The position numbers and the translations under genes are program-made. Below are positions 21,250 to 35,344 of a DNA stretch of 64,000 nucleotides, piece by piece. Every line of letters starts with the position of its first letter. Within the stretch, counting starts at the first letter, position 1. The notes below the pieces were generated by a model. It did not search any database, was not told where the DNA came from, and saw nothing but the letters and a program-made list of their open reading frames with translations. The stretch comes from Vesta saturnalis (lineage: Eukaryota > Arthropoda > Insecta > Coleoptera > Lampyridae). The stretch is taken from positions 453,501 through 517,500 of the forward strand of contig JARFJB010001980.1 in assembly GCA_036346205.1 (NCBI GenBank), in the 5' to 3' direction.

Positions 21250-22510
21250 AAAAGGTTCTTATTTGTTACCTTCGTTGAAAGCTGATGACGTAACTCTGCG
21301 TTTTTTTTGCCAATTTGAGGCCTAGCTTAGGTTGATGACGTTCTCTGTCGCCAATCTGGAACCGCTCTCCTTTGTTTTCTCTATCTTTTCTTATACCTTT
21401 GTAATAGATGAATACGATTCTAATTGTTTTCCCACAATTTAACGATTTTTGTAAATAATTGCTCGATATATTTACACTATCCAATATTTACTTAATTGTT
21501 GAGTTTTAACTACTAAAGGCGGGAGCGACAAAATGCAACCGAGCTTTTAATTATCAACTTGGAGCACTTTCAATAAGGCCTTAAAACGCGATTGTAAATT
21601 ATTGCGCTTTTTATTTTCACCTACTTGATAACAATTAGTCTTTTAGCGTTTCCTCACATTAATAATGAAAATATCACTTATATTCTCTTAACACAGTACT
21701 AACTGACTTTTCGTTATAATTTCACAATTTCAATTGCAGCGCAACTTAAGCTGCAGCAATCGATTTCCAACTGTTTGATTACCTTCAACCAACTCGGATC
21801 GCTTACTTAACGCGACTGACTAACAAATACGTCATTACGACAGCGTCTTTTACAATACAGGCATGAACCAAACATTGCCGCGTCTATTTAAAAGCTTTCC
21901 AACTTAATATGTAAATACTCGTCGAAACAAGCTCAAGGTTTTCATCTTTAAACTATTCTAGTTTAGAACAAAATTCCTTACATGCAACATTGATATTAAT
22001 TGTAGCAGGCAAACTCCATTTTATATTACTGATATCACTATATAACTTACGAAAATCAGCTGTCTTAAAGTTACAAGTTTTTTGTTTGTTTCCCATTAGT
22101 TATCGCTAACACTTGTTTCTAACACGACAACAAAATCAATTGAAAGATGATGAACGTCTTCGTTTACAAGCGGTTTAATATAAACCTATAACTAGAGATC
22201 TAACAACATATTCAAAATCGGATTCAGTTATACACAATTTACATATTCTAGGAAATAAAGAATTTGATTACATTTGGTAGCTATATAATTAGTGCCTTTA
22301 GCGAAATTTGGTAGGTTGAAATCACCAAAAACAATAATTTGAGTATGATATCAGTGATTAAGCGACGTGAATAGGTCAAGAGAATCGCAAAATTCGTTAA
22401 ACAGGTGGTATATGTAAATTTATAACATACATTGTTGATTTACTCTGTCTAATATTACAGCCAACAATTTGTCACGTGTGTACAAAATCTTACGAACCAT
22501 CGCTATTCTT
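21250..22510 (-). pseudogene. Jockey/CR1-like LINE endonuclease remnant
   Basis: The minus strand reads FNEFCDSLDLF, then IIVFGDFNLPNF (22309-22342), the GDFN motif of APE endonucleases. Further down come FLEYVNC, LNPILNMLLDL and NFKTADFRKLYSDI with VACKEFCSKL, the usual linker between endonuclease and reverse transcriptase. Frameshifts and stops are many. The last part (21266-21484) is an open but unrecognised frame. Position and orientation fit the RT fragment at 19750-20470. Confidence 0.55.
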
Positions 22511-25500
22511 TTCACTCTTTAGGTCTTTTAGTACTACGCGCCTTCAGAAATAGTTGGTTAAAAAATTGAAATTTTCAAGTGTAAATTCCTGAAAGATTTA
22601 GTGTACTTACTTGACTTTTCTTATTTGAGGATTTTTAGGATGTTATTATTACTAATTAAAGTTTGTAGTCCCGATTCTGTGAATGATTATTGATTATCTT
22701 GATCTGTTGCCCGTAATCAATGGAAACCTTTTGTAAAATTACGTTTCGTTTTCGCACGTGTACATATGTATTTTAGTGAAGGAGACGTAGATTAGTTTTC
22801 GTGTAAATAAGTGTTATTTTAAGTTTTGGTGAATTTTGTTAGATGGATTTGAAATTGCATCATGTAAAACTGCATTCTTCTTCTTCTTCGTTTATCCATT
22901 TACCCGAATGGGTGTTGGAAGAGACATGTAATCAAATCTGAGTTTATGCATGATATAGCAATTACTTAACCATATATAGTGGTTTTCCTAGAAACATCGG
23001 ACTATCGCCCGTAAAACTACATTAAGTATAAAATTATTAAGTTGTATGGTACATGTTTCGCGAATTTAAATTGTAGCCGTCAAACCGTCGCCTTTCCCTT
23101 CAATAAATATTTTAGACTACAGACAAAGAGTTAGATTTCTAAAGACAAGACATTAAAGTTCACTTTAGTAGGACGAACCTGTTACAAACCTTTGGGAATG
23201 CAACTTGGCGGATGATGCAATTCTGTTCTGATTTAGTGTCGAGTGTTTAGCGCGGGTGTGTTAATTTAAAGTAATGAAGCACTATAATTGGCTAATTAAG
23301 ATATAAGGGGATTATAATCCAATGTGGCGAATTCTGAATAATGTTAAATGCAGTCTTGTTACGGAGGTAGACTCCCGTTATCGCGACTCCGGCGTACACT
23401 AAACGTGTGTTGGGGGCAGGTGCAACCTTCTTACGTCTGTACCGTGGTGAAAGAGCTTACGTTGAGGAAGATTCCCTACTAACCCTTCAAGGGACTCACC
23501 AATCTCAGTAAGATATACAGTATCGTATATTGTTGTCAGTGATTGACAGTTCCAAGTTGAAAGAATGTGGTTATGCGTTTGCTGTTAGTGGAAACCTTAT
23601 TTCTTTTGGATTACTATCGCCTTTCTGGCTTTCCGCTATAATATGTTTGTTTCGAGTACATAGCTGGCCATGATAAAAAACAAACTTGCTGTATATAGTG
23701 ATGCTTTAATAAGTTTTAGGTAAATGTAGTTATCTTTGTGTATATATTATCGTCAATCAGATGAAGAAGTGATCGTAACGAATGGTCTTTGGTTTAAAAT
23801 TTTCCGTTAATGAAGTTTACGTGAAGATAATTTTAAAACAGTTATTGGTTCACGTCGGTTATATATCAAAAGGTCAATTGTCGTGCCGTTGTGCAAAAAA
23901 AAGGAAGTTTAATTGATTATTTGGTGTTGTGAAGGTAACTACATATTTTTCTGAATTTACGTTTGTCGGTGACGTTAATAAAATGTTTATCTGTGCTTAT
24001 TTAGACGACCGAATATGCCTTTGTTGAAGTTTATCTAAGTAATGTTCAGATTTCAAATTTGTGCTAAAAGCGTACTCATTCGTAATAAGCTTTTTCATAT
24101 TATCATTTGTCAATTTGTGTGTTCAACGAAATTATTATTGAGCTGTTTTATTTTTGGTGTAATTTAAAGATTTAAGATATATAAAGTAAGTAAATTAGGG
24201 TTAGCTAAGTTTGCAAGCCTCAATTTAAATCAGTTTTATTAGATATTTTACGATACAAAATTATGTTCAATGTATTTCGGAAAAAATACTAATTGTTTAT
24301 TTTGTTACGGTATAAACCTGCACGACTGCCCAGCGCAGCTGTCGGGGGTGAGTAAGATGTTAACTCATTTTGCGCAGAATAGGATAGTTTACCATACCAA
24401 GTCAAAATAGGGGTTGAAATCGTCATAAAACCGGAAATAGGCACCAGAGTATTTGAAATGTCACAATAAGGGATGAAATGCGTAATTACGATAGTTCACA
24501 GCTCGCTCAAAATACTCAAATAACTTGCTTACCTATACGTTATCCCCACAGGCGGCTGTAGGACCAGCAGATCTTTCGCCAACCGGAAAGGCTTCAGAGC
24601 AAATATTTCCACGCTTAAATAAAATAATACCGTGCCGCAAAAATGAATCACTTCTTTTATAATCAAACACTAATCTCTAGTCACGTTATGTTAATCCAAA
24701 TTCTCAATGTGTAAAATAATTTCACTTCATCAAACAAAACAAAAATTGAAATAAGAAACGCTTTAATCCTGTACAAAATCGTATGAAATCGAATACCTCA
24801 GACAAAAGTAATTATGCTCAATTCATAAAAAAATAATGCAATGATTCATCGGCCTATAAATGTACGTTATAATTAAATAATCACTTGTAAAACTTTCGGC
24901 CGTAATTGTGTTTATTCAAGTTAAACTCAATATAATGTCTTAATGACGATAATTGGAAGAGTAAATTAAAAAAATAATCATTAAAATGCATGCCGTCAGA
25001 TGTTGTGTAATAATAGGTTCACATTAAAAAAAATACATGTCCAATAACCTAAATAAGTATAATGTAAATAAAATAAATAATAAACCAAAAAAAATCGGAT
25101 ACAATAATGTTTACTATGCGAGTGTCGCATAAACGGCCTTCTTTTAAACTTATTGTAATTTCGATATACCAAAATAACAAATACGGAACACTCCAATAAC
25201 TTTTAGATAATTATCTGAATTAATGCACTGGTCTTAAAATTTAAACGATAAAATGATCAAAATGAATCTCTAAAAGTAAAAAAATAGTGTGTTCATATAT
25301 TCGCTTCACACCTAAATAACAGTAACGAAACACACTCAATAATCTATTGAAATTTTGTCAATCACCACAATAAAAACACAAAAATGTTACCTTAATTGGT
25401 GAGGCCCTTTTGTTACACAAAATCTGGAATAGGCGCAGAGGATAACCTCTATGATACGGTTGATGACGGGGCGACTGTTGCAATTCCCAGTATCATACAG

Positions 25501-26852
25501 CTGGTGACTGCTTCCTTTTGCACCTTGCGTTTTGGTTCGAATCTCAATTGATCGTGTACACGCTAATGTTTACATTAACCCGTTATTTGTTCTCTTAATT
25601 TTATTCTCGGTAACTATACACTACTATCTGGATTATTTGCAGCACGTTACTTATTATCTTTACACTAATAATATACAAGTTCTCCTAATATATTTAAATT
25701 ACAAAAAAGCTTTATTTATTGACAGCAGGTTATCTGATTTTCGGTGAACTGAGAACTTAATGTTTGTAACCTTGAAGCGAATGTTGTATTTTTTCTCAAA
25801 ATAAAAGCGAAACCTTCTCCACAAGATAAGGAGAGCACTTGGTTTTGGATCTTGATATATCCCTAAGCACTAACTGCACATAAAGATAAATTGGTCTTGT
25901 GAAGGCTGATCAATTATGTGATCCCTTATTAGATTGCGAGGGGATGAACACTCTGTGTCTACACGGACCTGGTTCAACGTCGTTTTGCGGTAAATTTCGC
26001 CACCTTAACTATAACTGTATGCTCCTAAGCCTATGCAACCACTGCTAATTAGCCAAAAAAGCTTAAATTTTCTACCTACGCGCATTCGCGAATCCAACTA
26101 GAAAATCGTCGTCAAGCCTACTTCTAGCTCGAAACCTTATCTAACTAATTTGACATATGGTTACCTGGAATTCTACTCTTATCAATAGAAATCGTGCCTA
26201 TTTGGCTGAACTAAAACTTTTGCAAATGATGTACTTTACAATGTAATATTTGAATACATCCTTTAATTTAATTTTTTGATATGAAGCAATGTGATTTAAA
26301 TTATATTTCTCTAATTTAAAATTCGAAAGCATTTATTTATACAAAACTATCCTTATGTACAAAGACACTAACGAATGCTGCCTTTCAATTGAGTAAGAGG
26401 GTTTCCCTAAATATCGATAACGAAATGTAAATCACACTCTCCTCTTAAACTTTCATTTTTACTTTGATCAACAACAAAAACTTAATTTAGTTTCAGAAAA
26501 TACAAGAAAATCATGAACCTATTGAATACGTAAGTGACAAAAGAAAACGTTATAATAGAAATGCGTTATTACTTCCAATTATGAAAGTGTATACCACGTA
26601 TAAGATTTTCGGTATTAACAAATAATTTCTAATTCGAAAATTATCGGCAAATCATGGACACATGTCAATTTTAATTCTCATTAAACTTCAATATATTTAT
26701 AGTGTTTACTAACCGAGTGTTTCTTTTAAATGCACACATCTTTTCGCACAACGTTCGCATTACTACGCTTATTCAAAATTTGGAAGTTTATATGTTTTGG
26801 ATTGCATCCAGTTATTGAGTGATTTACTAGTTTTACCGAAATTGTAGATGTA
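22511..26852. other. 4.3 kb without a recognised gene
   Basis: Short ORFs only. GC-richer patches occur at 23340-23520, 24310-24620 and 25390-25560, but neither strand gives a known domain. At 22872-22915 a run of TTC repeats with CGTTTATCC may be a LINE or SINE 3' tail on the minus strand. I cannot assign the rest. Confidence 0.5.
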
Positions 26853-27648
26853 CCGGGTGGCCAACTAAGAACGGCCGTCGGCCATATATCAGGAATGGAT
26901 TATAGCACAGGTTCGGGAAAAAAAATTTTATAACAAAAGTGGCCTCGAGAAATGTCTGGAAATTATTTTCAGAATTGTAGGTCCACCGCTAGAGGGCGTA
27001 TTTGACAGTTAAATTTTAAAAAGCAAAATTTTTCGAAAATTTACTGAATTAAGGGGCATATTAAATATTATAATCAGATTCCTCGACAAATTCTGCATAT
27101 TTTTTATTTGACAAGTTTTAGTATATCTCTTCAAATAAGGGGCGGGGGCGAGTGGGAACCTTGTTACGAAAAAACGCCTTTAATTCAGGTTCTGCTTGAC
27201 TGATTTTAATAAACTTGATGTTGTTTCAAAGAGCTTTTATTAAACAATAGAAAATTTGTAAATTTGAAGCAATCTGATTAATAACATAAATGCTAGAGGG
27301 CGCTGTTTAATATTTTTTTAATATTGTGTTTTCTCTTTACAATTTTAAATGGAAGCATAAAAATTTAAGTAGGTCTTTAAAAAGTAGACTAAATTAGTAA
27401 TGAAACAGTGAAAACTGCAAGTCGATATCTTTTTCCTATCTTGAGATATCGTAAGAAATAGGTAAATGGCGGGAATTGTTCTTCCAACGTCTAGTAGGCT
27501 AGTTCGCGTTAACAGAAATTATTAAATTTAGCCTGGATGAAAAGATCTTACATTGTTCTGTAGTAATTTAAACTGTTATCAAACTAATGTTATGGTTGTC
27601 GCTAGATTACATAAATGTAATGCTGTCGCTACTAACATTGTATTTGCC
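26853..27648 (+). repeat. Left long inverted repeat of transposon 1
   Basis: Diverged complement of 28632-29378. No coding potential. Confidence 0.85.
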
Positions 27649-27911
27649 GCAATTTTATGTCCAGTGTCAATAAAACACCAAATTATTTAATGAAATTATC
27701 TTATGCTATGTGAATAGATTTTAACTAACAACATGATAATTAAGTGAGGCAAAGTAAAGTAAAAAGGTACCAATAATAAAAAATAATGAGAGGCCGGGAA
27801 AAATTCGTAATAACATTACGAGAGTTAATGCATTTAAAGTTCTTTTTCGTTTACTAACAACGAAGGACTTCAATGTGTCTTATTGATCTGATTACTTTAT
27901 AGTATATACTA

Positions 27912-28568
27912 TTTTGGATTGCACCCATATCACATGGTCCTACACCATAGTTTGAATGCTCAAGATTTCGATACCAGGTTGGATTTTTGCAACTGGCTCT
28001 CAAACATGATACACGACGATCCTGAAATACGTTCACGAATTATGTGGACAGATGAGGCTACTTTTCATAGTGATAGTAGTGTAAATCGACATAATATGCA
28101 CTGCTGGTCTGAAACGAATCCCCACTGGATGCAGGAAGTCCAACATCAGGGTCGTTGGTTTGTAAATGTGTGGTGCGGGATTCTAGGTGGAGAAATAATT
28201 GGGCCTTTTTTTTTAATGAGACTGTTAATGGAGAAAGATATTTAGATGTTAGATGTTATTCTAGAGATGTTCGGAATTTCTTAGATCAATCATACCTTGA
28301 AAGGTGGATAGGACGTGGAAGTTTATTTATTTGGCCACCAAGGTCTCCTGACCTAACTTGTTTAGATTTTTATTTGTGGGGGCGAATAAAATATCTCGTT
28401 TATGCCCATAGACCCACAACAAGAGCTGACATGATTGAAAGAATACGACAGACAACACGAAGTATTTCAAGAGCAGAAATTGAAACTGCTGTTCTCTCTA
28501 CCCGTCAGTGATTGATTTCATGCATTGAAAATGATGGACGACATTTCGAACATCTAGGGCGACACTAA
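27912..28568 (+). pseudogene. Mariner-like transposase 1, N-terminus and second catalytic Asp missing
   Basis: Coding similarity starts FGLHPYHMVLHHSLNAQDF without the N-terminal DNA-binding domain. TDEATFH carries the first catalytic Asp. VNRHNMHCWSETNPHWM, RWFVNVWCGI and a T-run frameshift at 28207-28215 follow. The block that should carry the second Asp (QDGAPPH in relatives) is deleted: ERYLDV joins directly to CYSRDVRNF. The end has ERWIGRG, WPPRSPDLTCLDFYLWG (third Asp), a stop after STRQ, and HFEHL. The same lineage appears at 30866, 42861 and 45516. Confidence 0.85.
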
Positions 28569-28631
28569 TTACGTAGATATTTATTTAAGGTTTTAATTGT
28601 TAGATTTATCAGATTATTATTTTATAACTTG

Positions 28632-29378
28632 TTCTCATTGTTAGTAGCGACAGCATTGCATAACATTAGTATGATAATAGTTTAAATTACTGCAGACCAA
28701 TGTAAGATATTTTCATCCAGGCTAAATTTAATAATTTCCGTTAACGCGAACTAGCCTACTAGACGTTGGAAAAACAATTCCCGCCATTTACCTGTTTCTT
28801 ACGATATCACAGGATAAGAAAAAGATATCGACTTGCAGTTTTCACTGTTTTATTACTAATTTAGTCTACTTTTTAAAAACCTACATAAATTTTTATGCTT
28901 CCATTTAAAATTGTAAAGAGAAACCACAGTATTAAAAAAATATAAACTGCGACCTCTAGCATTTATGTTATTAATCAGATTTCAAATTTACAAATTTTCT
29001 GTTGTTTAACAAAAGCTCTTTCAAACAAGATCAAGTTTATTAAAATCGGTCAAGCAGAACCTGAATTAAAGGTTCCAACTCTCCCCCACCCATTATTTGA
29101 AGAGATAGACTAAAACTTGTCAAATAAAAAATATGCAGAATTTGTCGGGGAATCTGATTATAATATTTAATATGCCCCTTAATTAAGTAAATTTTGAAAA
29201 ATTTTTGCTTTTTAAAATTTTAACTGTCAAATACGCCCTCTAGCGCTGGACCTGCGATTCTGAAAATAATTTCCAGGCGTTTCTCGAGGCCACTTTTGTT
29301 ATAAAAATTTTTTCCCGAACCTGTGCTATAATCCATTCCTGAGATATGGCCGACGGTCGTTCCTAGTTGGCCACCCGG
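28632..29378 (-). repeat. Right long inverted repeat of transposon 1
   Basis: Complement of the left arm, ending in GGCCACCCGG before TA at 29379. Confidence 0.85.
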
Positions 29379-29380
29379 TA

Positions 29381-30563
29381 CATACCCTTAGGATGACTAT
29401 TTTTTTGTTGCTTTATTATTTAATTTAAGCTTTAACGCAATAATTTGAGAGCGTAGCGTAATAACAAAGTTAGCGGGTCGTTGACCGAACAGCTACCTTA
29501 TTTGCATGCCAGTGATTGGTTTGCGGGTAGTCGCCAAATTATTTTCGAAGTTGTTTTTATAGGAATCAACACCGATTGTGGATTCCGTAGTGCCTGAGTT
29601 TGCCAAACAGGTAAGCTAATTTGTGTTATTTGTTATCGCGTTTCTGTGTAATTTCGAATTTAGGAATTACATCCCGATATCGTCGTTTAGCAAATTTTAG
29701 GACTTGTGAATTTCTGGTCACGTTTAGATTTGTTGTGACGTATTTTTCGTTTTGAATTGAATAATTAATTACCGTATTGATCAGTTTTTTTTTGGTTAAT
29801 CGAGCCAATAATTTTGACGTGGAAGTTTAGTGAAATATTTAATGAGTCTTAGTTTTATTCTCGCAATTTTGTGGCTTTTATATGAAGCTTAAGATTTTAT
29901 TGAAGTTTGGGTGAACTTTGCGTTAACACTTTTGGAGTAGAGATGAGTATTTTATTTTGAGTGAACATGATGGTTTTAGATTTTAGACCATTATTAAGAT
30001 CTAGTTCATGACGTTTTCCCACTATAAATGTAACAGATGACGCCTTTTTGACATTTCTCCCGATTTTGAAGTTTTTGGAGCTGTGACTGGTGCTCTTTTG
30101 CAGCATTAAGTAAGAACGCCGCCCACACCACTGAGCTATGCTGTGCTCGTACGGGCTGGTACTCTAATGAGTATTTGGCCTGTAATAAGTTTCAATCCCA
30201 TTATGCAAATTTATGTTAAACTAAAGATTCGGTTTGCAGATTGTAATATTATGTTTAACTGCTATTAGCAATCCTCCATCTCTCGACAGGTTGATATGAT
30301 GTTTCAGTTTTGTTCTTAAGACCACGTACGATTTGTTAAAAGTTTTCTTTAGTATTTTGATTTGTTGAGACAATACGCGCAACCACTTGGACATATTTAA
30401 TAGTGAGATCTTTTTCTCCATTATTCTGTCGTTTTACTAATAATGCACGTAAAATACTAACGTTAAGCGGGAGTTTGATCAAATGCAATTCGAATACTAA
30501 ATGAAGTATGTTCTTCCTGTAAAAAACAGTTAATGTAAGAAACTGTACAGAGGTAATATCAAA
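29381..30563. other. Unassigned; possible promoter and first exon at 29500-29616
   Basis: No ORF with family resemblance. Around 29554 a TTTTTATAGG box is followed after about 50 bases by AACAG/GTAAGC, a good splice-donor consensus at 29611, as in a short untranslated first exon. This is weak evidence and no coding exon follows in the window. Confidence 0.25.
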
Positions 30564-32249
30564 CAGGTCCCTCCACCCATATTTATAGTAAGCAATAGGT
30601 TTACGACTTTTTTAATCTGTTTTGACAAGTTAACATTCTAGTTGGCGCTGCGACACCAAATGACGCTATTTTTTTAATGGAATGGTGGGTTGAAGTTAGG
30701 CTTATTCGAAAGGTATTTTAATGTAGTATTCACCCCTATAAAATATTTAAATTATTCATTATTCATATACTTCAATTCTTATTTCTTCTGCAGGCAAGCT
30801 TGCAATCAAGTTTAATACGAATTGTTCACTGTCAAATTTGTTGCAAGAAGTATGAAAATTATAAAATGCCACGAAACCTGAAAGAAAAAATGTCAATATT
30901 CCTGGAGAATAATAGAAATTGCCATGCAACGGAACGTATTTTCAATTAGGCATACTCAGAAAATCATGTTTGCCGAAGATTCCTAAGGAAATTGGTAACG
31001 CGGTTTTTGAAAACTGGATTAGTTCAAAATGAGCGTCGGTCAGGTAGGCTCTCAATTTTTGAGAATAAAAAATTGAAAATGAGATTTTGACTGAAGTTGT
31101 TGAAAGTTTTAATTTACCAATGCACTTTATAGCTGAAAACCAAGAAGTTCGTAAAAAAACAGTTAACAAAGTTCTTAAGCAGGCCAAGTACCATACTGAA
31201 TTGAAATTGGTTCACGAACTAAATGAGGATGATTCTGATGGAAGAAATGAATTTTCAGGAAAAATTACTGAAATGACAATCGCCTGGACTTTATTCTTGA
31301 ATTTCTTGTGCTTCAATAATGAAAGCACCTTTCTGTTGAATGGGGAGGTTAATAAACAAAATTTGCGGTATTGGAGTGAAACCAACCTATTACAGATTCG
31401 ATAGACAGCCACGCAGTATCCACAAAAGCTGAATATTTTGGGTTGGAATTCTTGGTGACCATATTATTGATGCATTTTTTATTGAACAAAATTTGGACAG
31501 TGCACTGTGTTTCCAATTGCTGCAAAATGAAATTAGCAATTTAACAAGTAGAGAAGAGCAATCCAGAAGAGTTTCATGAAGGTATTGGGGAGGTATGGAT
31601 TCAACAAGGTGGCGCTCGTCCTCAATATCTTCGGCCGACGCGGGATTAATTGTCCGGATTTGTTACAAACAGGTGAACAGGTTGCAGAGGCCCGCCCAAT
31701 CGATTGGCCGTCCCGTTCAACCGATTTGACCCCAGTTGTTTTTTTCTTGTGGGAATATTTCAAATCGAAAGTCTTTGCTACCAAGCCAAACGATTTAGAA
31801 GAATTAGGGCTAAGAATAATTTTAGAGTGCCAAAACATTCCACTGGGAGCTGGAAATGTGCGAAGTGGTATAATGGGAAGGCATCATTTATGCGAGGTGC
31901 AAGGTGGTCACATTAAGCAATTACTTTGAATGTCATAAAAGTTACAAATTAAGTTAATAATTAAGTTATTGTTAATTACAATAAATAGTTTTTAATATTC
32001 AAATGGCTATAACTTCTAGAAAAATTTTAAATAGTTCAGAAATATTCTAGGGAAGTATACTATATTAAAATACCTGTCTAATTAGTCTAATTTCAACCCC
32101 CCATTCCACTTAAGAAAATGACGTCATTTGTCGTTACCTGTAATGTTGATGTTGTCAAAACAGCTTAAAAAAGTGGTAAACCTGTTGTTTACTATATTCC
32201 CAAAATTTCATTAACTCCAATGGTTCAAGAAATATGGGAGGGAGGACTT
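30564..32249 (+). mobile_element. Mariner-like transposon 2, degenerate
   Basis: Inverted repeats of roughly 180-200 bp: left arm 30564-30745, right arm about 32060-32249. Shared words are AGGTTTAC, TCTGTTTTGACAA, CAAATGACG, GGGTTGAA and GGTATTTTAAT in the same order. End positions are approximate because the outermost bases have diverged. It carries a degenerate transposase. Confidence 0.75.
30866..31929 (+). pseudogene. Mariner-like transposase 2, second Asp changed to Gly
   Basis: The start is the ATG at 30866 (MPRNLKEKMSIFLENNRN). An early stop precedes ENHVCRRFLRKLVTRFLKTG, VQNERRSGR and KTVNKVLKQAKYH, the helix-turn-helix part. FLCFNNESTFLLNGEVN is the region of the first Asp, here read as N. 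RYWSETN, a non-coding gap and WIQQGGARPQYL follow, the last being the QQDGAPPHY block with Asp changed to Gly. WPSRSTDLTP, FFLWEYFKSKVFATKPNDLE and GGHIKQLL end the protein. At least four frame changes are needed. Confidence 0.82.
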
Positions 32250-32329
32250 CATGTCCTTTCTTCTGTACGTAATATAGTAAAGTGTATAGTTTCAGAAAGT
32301 TGTAAATAAATAATGATAATTATTATTAT

Positions 32330-32412
32330 ACAGACACACACACACACACACGAATGTACACACGCATCTATATAGCCCCCACTTACACCCACCCACCCAC
32401 ACATACACACTC
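32330..32412. repeat. (CA)n and degenerate CA/CCA-rich tract
   Basis: ACAC repeats followed by looser CACA and CCCA words. A second short (CA)n is at 33234-33255. Confidence 0.9.
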
Positions 32413-35089
32413 ACGCATACACCATTGCCCCCTAGCAGTTAAACAAAATGTCGATTACGTAACCTTCTTCTTTTGGTCACTTAATTTATTTTGCAAAACT
32501 GGAATTATTCTACTTTTAATAACTCCTATTTGGCACTAATAAGTAAATGTTGGCGAAAAAATTTTATTTACTGCTAACCCATGTTTTTGGTATCAGATGT
32601 ACAACGTTTTGAGAGCCCAACAGGTTATGGTAACTTGGGAACGTACGAAAATAAAACAATAACTTAGAACTAAACTAAAAGTTATTTCAAACAAACAAAA
32701 AATTTACTGTAACTTAAAACTAAATGTACAGATACGACTAAAAGCCTAAAGCTAACTACTTGCGATTCATTCAGATTATTCTGCGCCCGCATTCACGTAA
32801 TTTCATTCTCTTTAAATCATTAAGGATTTTTGAATCGTGACCGTGAGCCTTATACAAGATTGTTTGTTTAGTGAATGAATCTTTGTTATTTGAACTTCGA
32901 TTCTTCAAGACTTATCGTACATGTGCATTGACGAATGCTATCAAGTGATCGTAAGACAATTGGAGTATTCCATACTATTAACAAATATTGTATTCTCATT
33001 TATTTGAAAGTCAGTATTTAAAAACTAAATTCACTGAAAGAGAATTTTAAAAGCACGGCCGATGACACATGCTCAAAGTTATGTTTTCTCACCAAACTTT
33101 TAAGCTGCTTTCGCTTATGGTAATTAAATGTTTACTTTCATTTACCTCGGTCTAGATCAACCGGTTTTTAATTACATATAAAAAGTAGAGTTGTTCGTTA
33201 CCACTGGTGTGATCACTACTACCTGGTTCGTACACACACATACACACACACACAGCAATATACTTGTAAGTGTATATTTCCTATTATGTACAATGCTATG
33301 TATTCACACTTAGAATTAACTTATATATAAAGGAAAATAAACAAACGGAAAAAAAGGTATTTCTCACAAATAAACAAAGCAAAGGAAATAGATACTGCGT
33401 CCTCTTCTGGGTGGGCGCCTTTTCGGTCTAGGGATTTGAGTGGTGCTGTTATCCTCCTTAGATAGCTCGGCTCGATGGGTTTGCTTCGAAAATACGGTTA
33501 GCAAAGAGGTTAGATATTCAAGGAAACTAATCTTTAATTATATGGTTGCATTCTTGTTTAATATAATTTATTTTAAAATAAAAACAAAAATAATAATTTT
33601 AAATTACGGTCCTGTCTAGCAGCTATCAGTTGCAAAGGTACTTAAGTTATTATAACGGGGATAGCAGGTGTGCGTCGATAAAGAGGGTATGGCTCTTATA
33701 CCTGTTTTGGAGGTTGACTAGAAAAATCAACACTTTAAAGGGGCTATTTTGTACAGAATTTAAAGTCTATAAATGCAATTTTTCTACCTCTAGTTTCTAT
33801 GAAATGGACTTTTATATTTCCATTTATAAACTTTTATGGTTTATTATTTACAAACGAAGATTTTAAGAAACTAACTAATTTGTACAGGGTTTTTTTTGAT
33901 TAACTAATGATCTATTTACTCTAATTATAAGGAATAATATATTTGTAATTATTCTCAGTAATTAACGGAAGCTTTGGTAAAACAGATTTGGTGGTATTTA
34001 CGAGTAACTAAACTCGTTGAAACTGAAAAATGAATACGTTCGTATTGTATTCTGGGTGCAGACTGCGAGCACACCTGAGTGGCGGCCGGTGAGTGGCTCC
34101 TTGCGCTTCTGAGTGTTATAGCGTCAAGGGTAGCTACCTGGATGGTGCTATGTCAGGACTGCGTTTAATAATGACACTTATATTATGTTTAAACCTTCTG
34201 GAACTCTTTCGTTTATGGATTTTGAGGTACGGGATAAATTAACTTGTTTTACAGGTACGGTAGACTTGTATAATGGCCTCTCCCTCAAGTCGGGGTTATC
34301 TCGAGAAGCGATAAGAACAGATTACGGGTCAGGACCTCTATTAAGAAGTGTTGTTAGAAAAACTAACTTGAAGCGGGTAATTACGTTTAGCGAGATTAAA
34401 ATGTAATACTCACTGTTACGTACGGAGTTGGTAATTTACGATACTGGGTGACCGAAATATGGTGTAATTGCGGGTGGTTTACTGCGCTCAACCTGTCGGC
34501 TTCCTGCACTTCGGTTTTAATTATCTTGCCTAGTGTAGGCGTATTGGTGTGAATATGTGTGCGATAAGTAGGTGTAATATCAATTACAAGAATCTGGGTA
34601 AAAACACGTTGCGATGTTTAATTGATATCCCTGGGGATTGGTGGAATTGAAGACTACATCGGGTGGTAGCCTGACGTAAAGCCGTTCATTGTAAGTGTGG
34701 TGTTGTGTATTTAACTTACATGCAGGTGACACCGGGTTGAGACAGTAATATACCCTGGTGTATCTGATCAGTTTAGGCTGATGGTATCGCGTAATCTCGA
34801 CTGAATACAGATGAACGGAACGGAATAAACCAGAAAAATTGACTGAAGCAGATACGATTATTTAGAATCCGCGAGGGTGGAAACGGTTTCTGGTCGGGAT
34901 GATAATGAGGTGAATGGTGGATATAATAGCGTGGGCTCTGACGTCACAAATTTGTTATTTCATGATTTCTGTAACATTTTAATTAAACAGAATAATTAAC
35001 AAATAATTAATTCGAAAAAATTTGGTATAGGCGGCTGACTTTTTACAAAGCCATATATCTATGATAACTAAAACTTTAATATCGGGTAC
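32413..35089. other. 2.7 kb without a recognised gene
   Basis: Short ORFs only, none with a familiar motif. The part 34040-34900 is less AT-rich than its surroundings. GGGCGCC at 33413 could be a primer-binding site on the minus strand, but no LTR pair was found. Confidence 0.45.
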
Positions 35090-35344
35090 GCCCGTCAATA
35101 CATCAATAACACAACCTCTTCCAGCTCAACAGTATTACTGCAATTTAATACGACACATTGTTCACAACCCTATATCACTACTCAAATAGCACGTCAACCC
35201 TACAACCACCCACCATATACAAAACGAGAATGTTCGTCTGGAACCCAATGGCAAATAGCCGGAAACAACTAGAAATGCAGTATTGTTACAGAATCCTAAC
35301 ACCAAGACTATTGGCTAGGCGACCCATGCCAACCAGTAACCGAT

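Larger units (their letters stand above)
26853..29378 (+). mobile_element. Mariner-like transposon 1 with about 750-bp inverted repeats
   Basis: The ends are CCGGGTGGCCAAC at 26853 and its complement ending at 29378, each next to TA. Similarity of the two arms continues inward to 27648 and 28632, with an extra 27 bp on the left arm. The centre holds a partial transposase (27912-28568). Inverted repeats of this length are far above the usual 20-30 bp of mariners. Confidence 0.88.

Noticed and set aside
23340..23520. GC-rich patch examined as a possible RNA gene
   Set aside because: No match to rRNA, tRNA or snRNA patterns that I could recognise and no stable hairpin series.
33405..33425. GGGCGCC on the minus strand as an LTR primer-binding site
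   Set aside because: It lacks the initial TGG, and no LTR boundary or gag-pol is visible nearby.
34185..34406. Open frame of 73 codons in a GC-richer patch
   Set aside because: No motif, no neighbours and no splice pattern; length is within chance for the composition.
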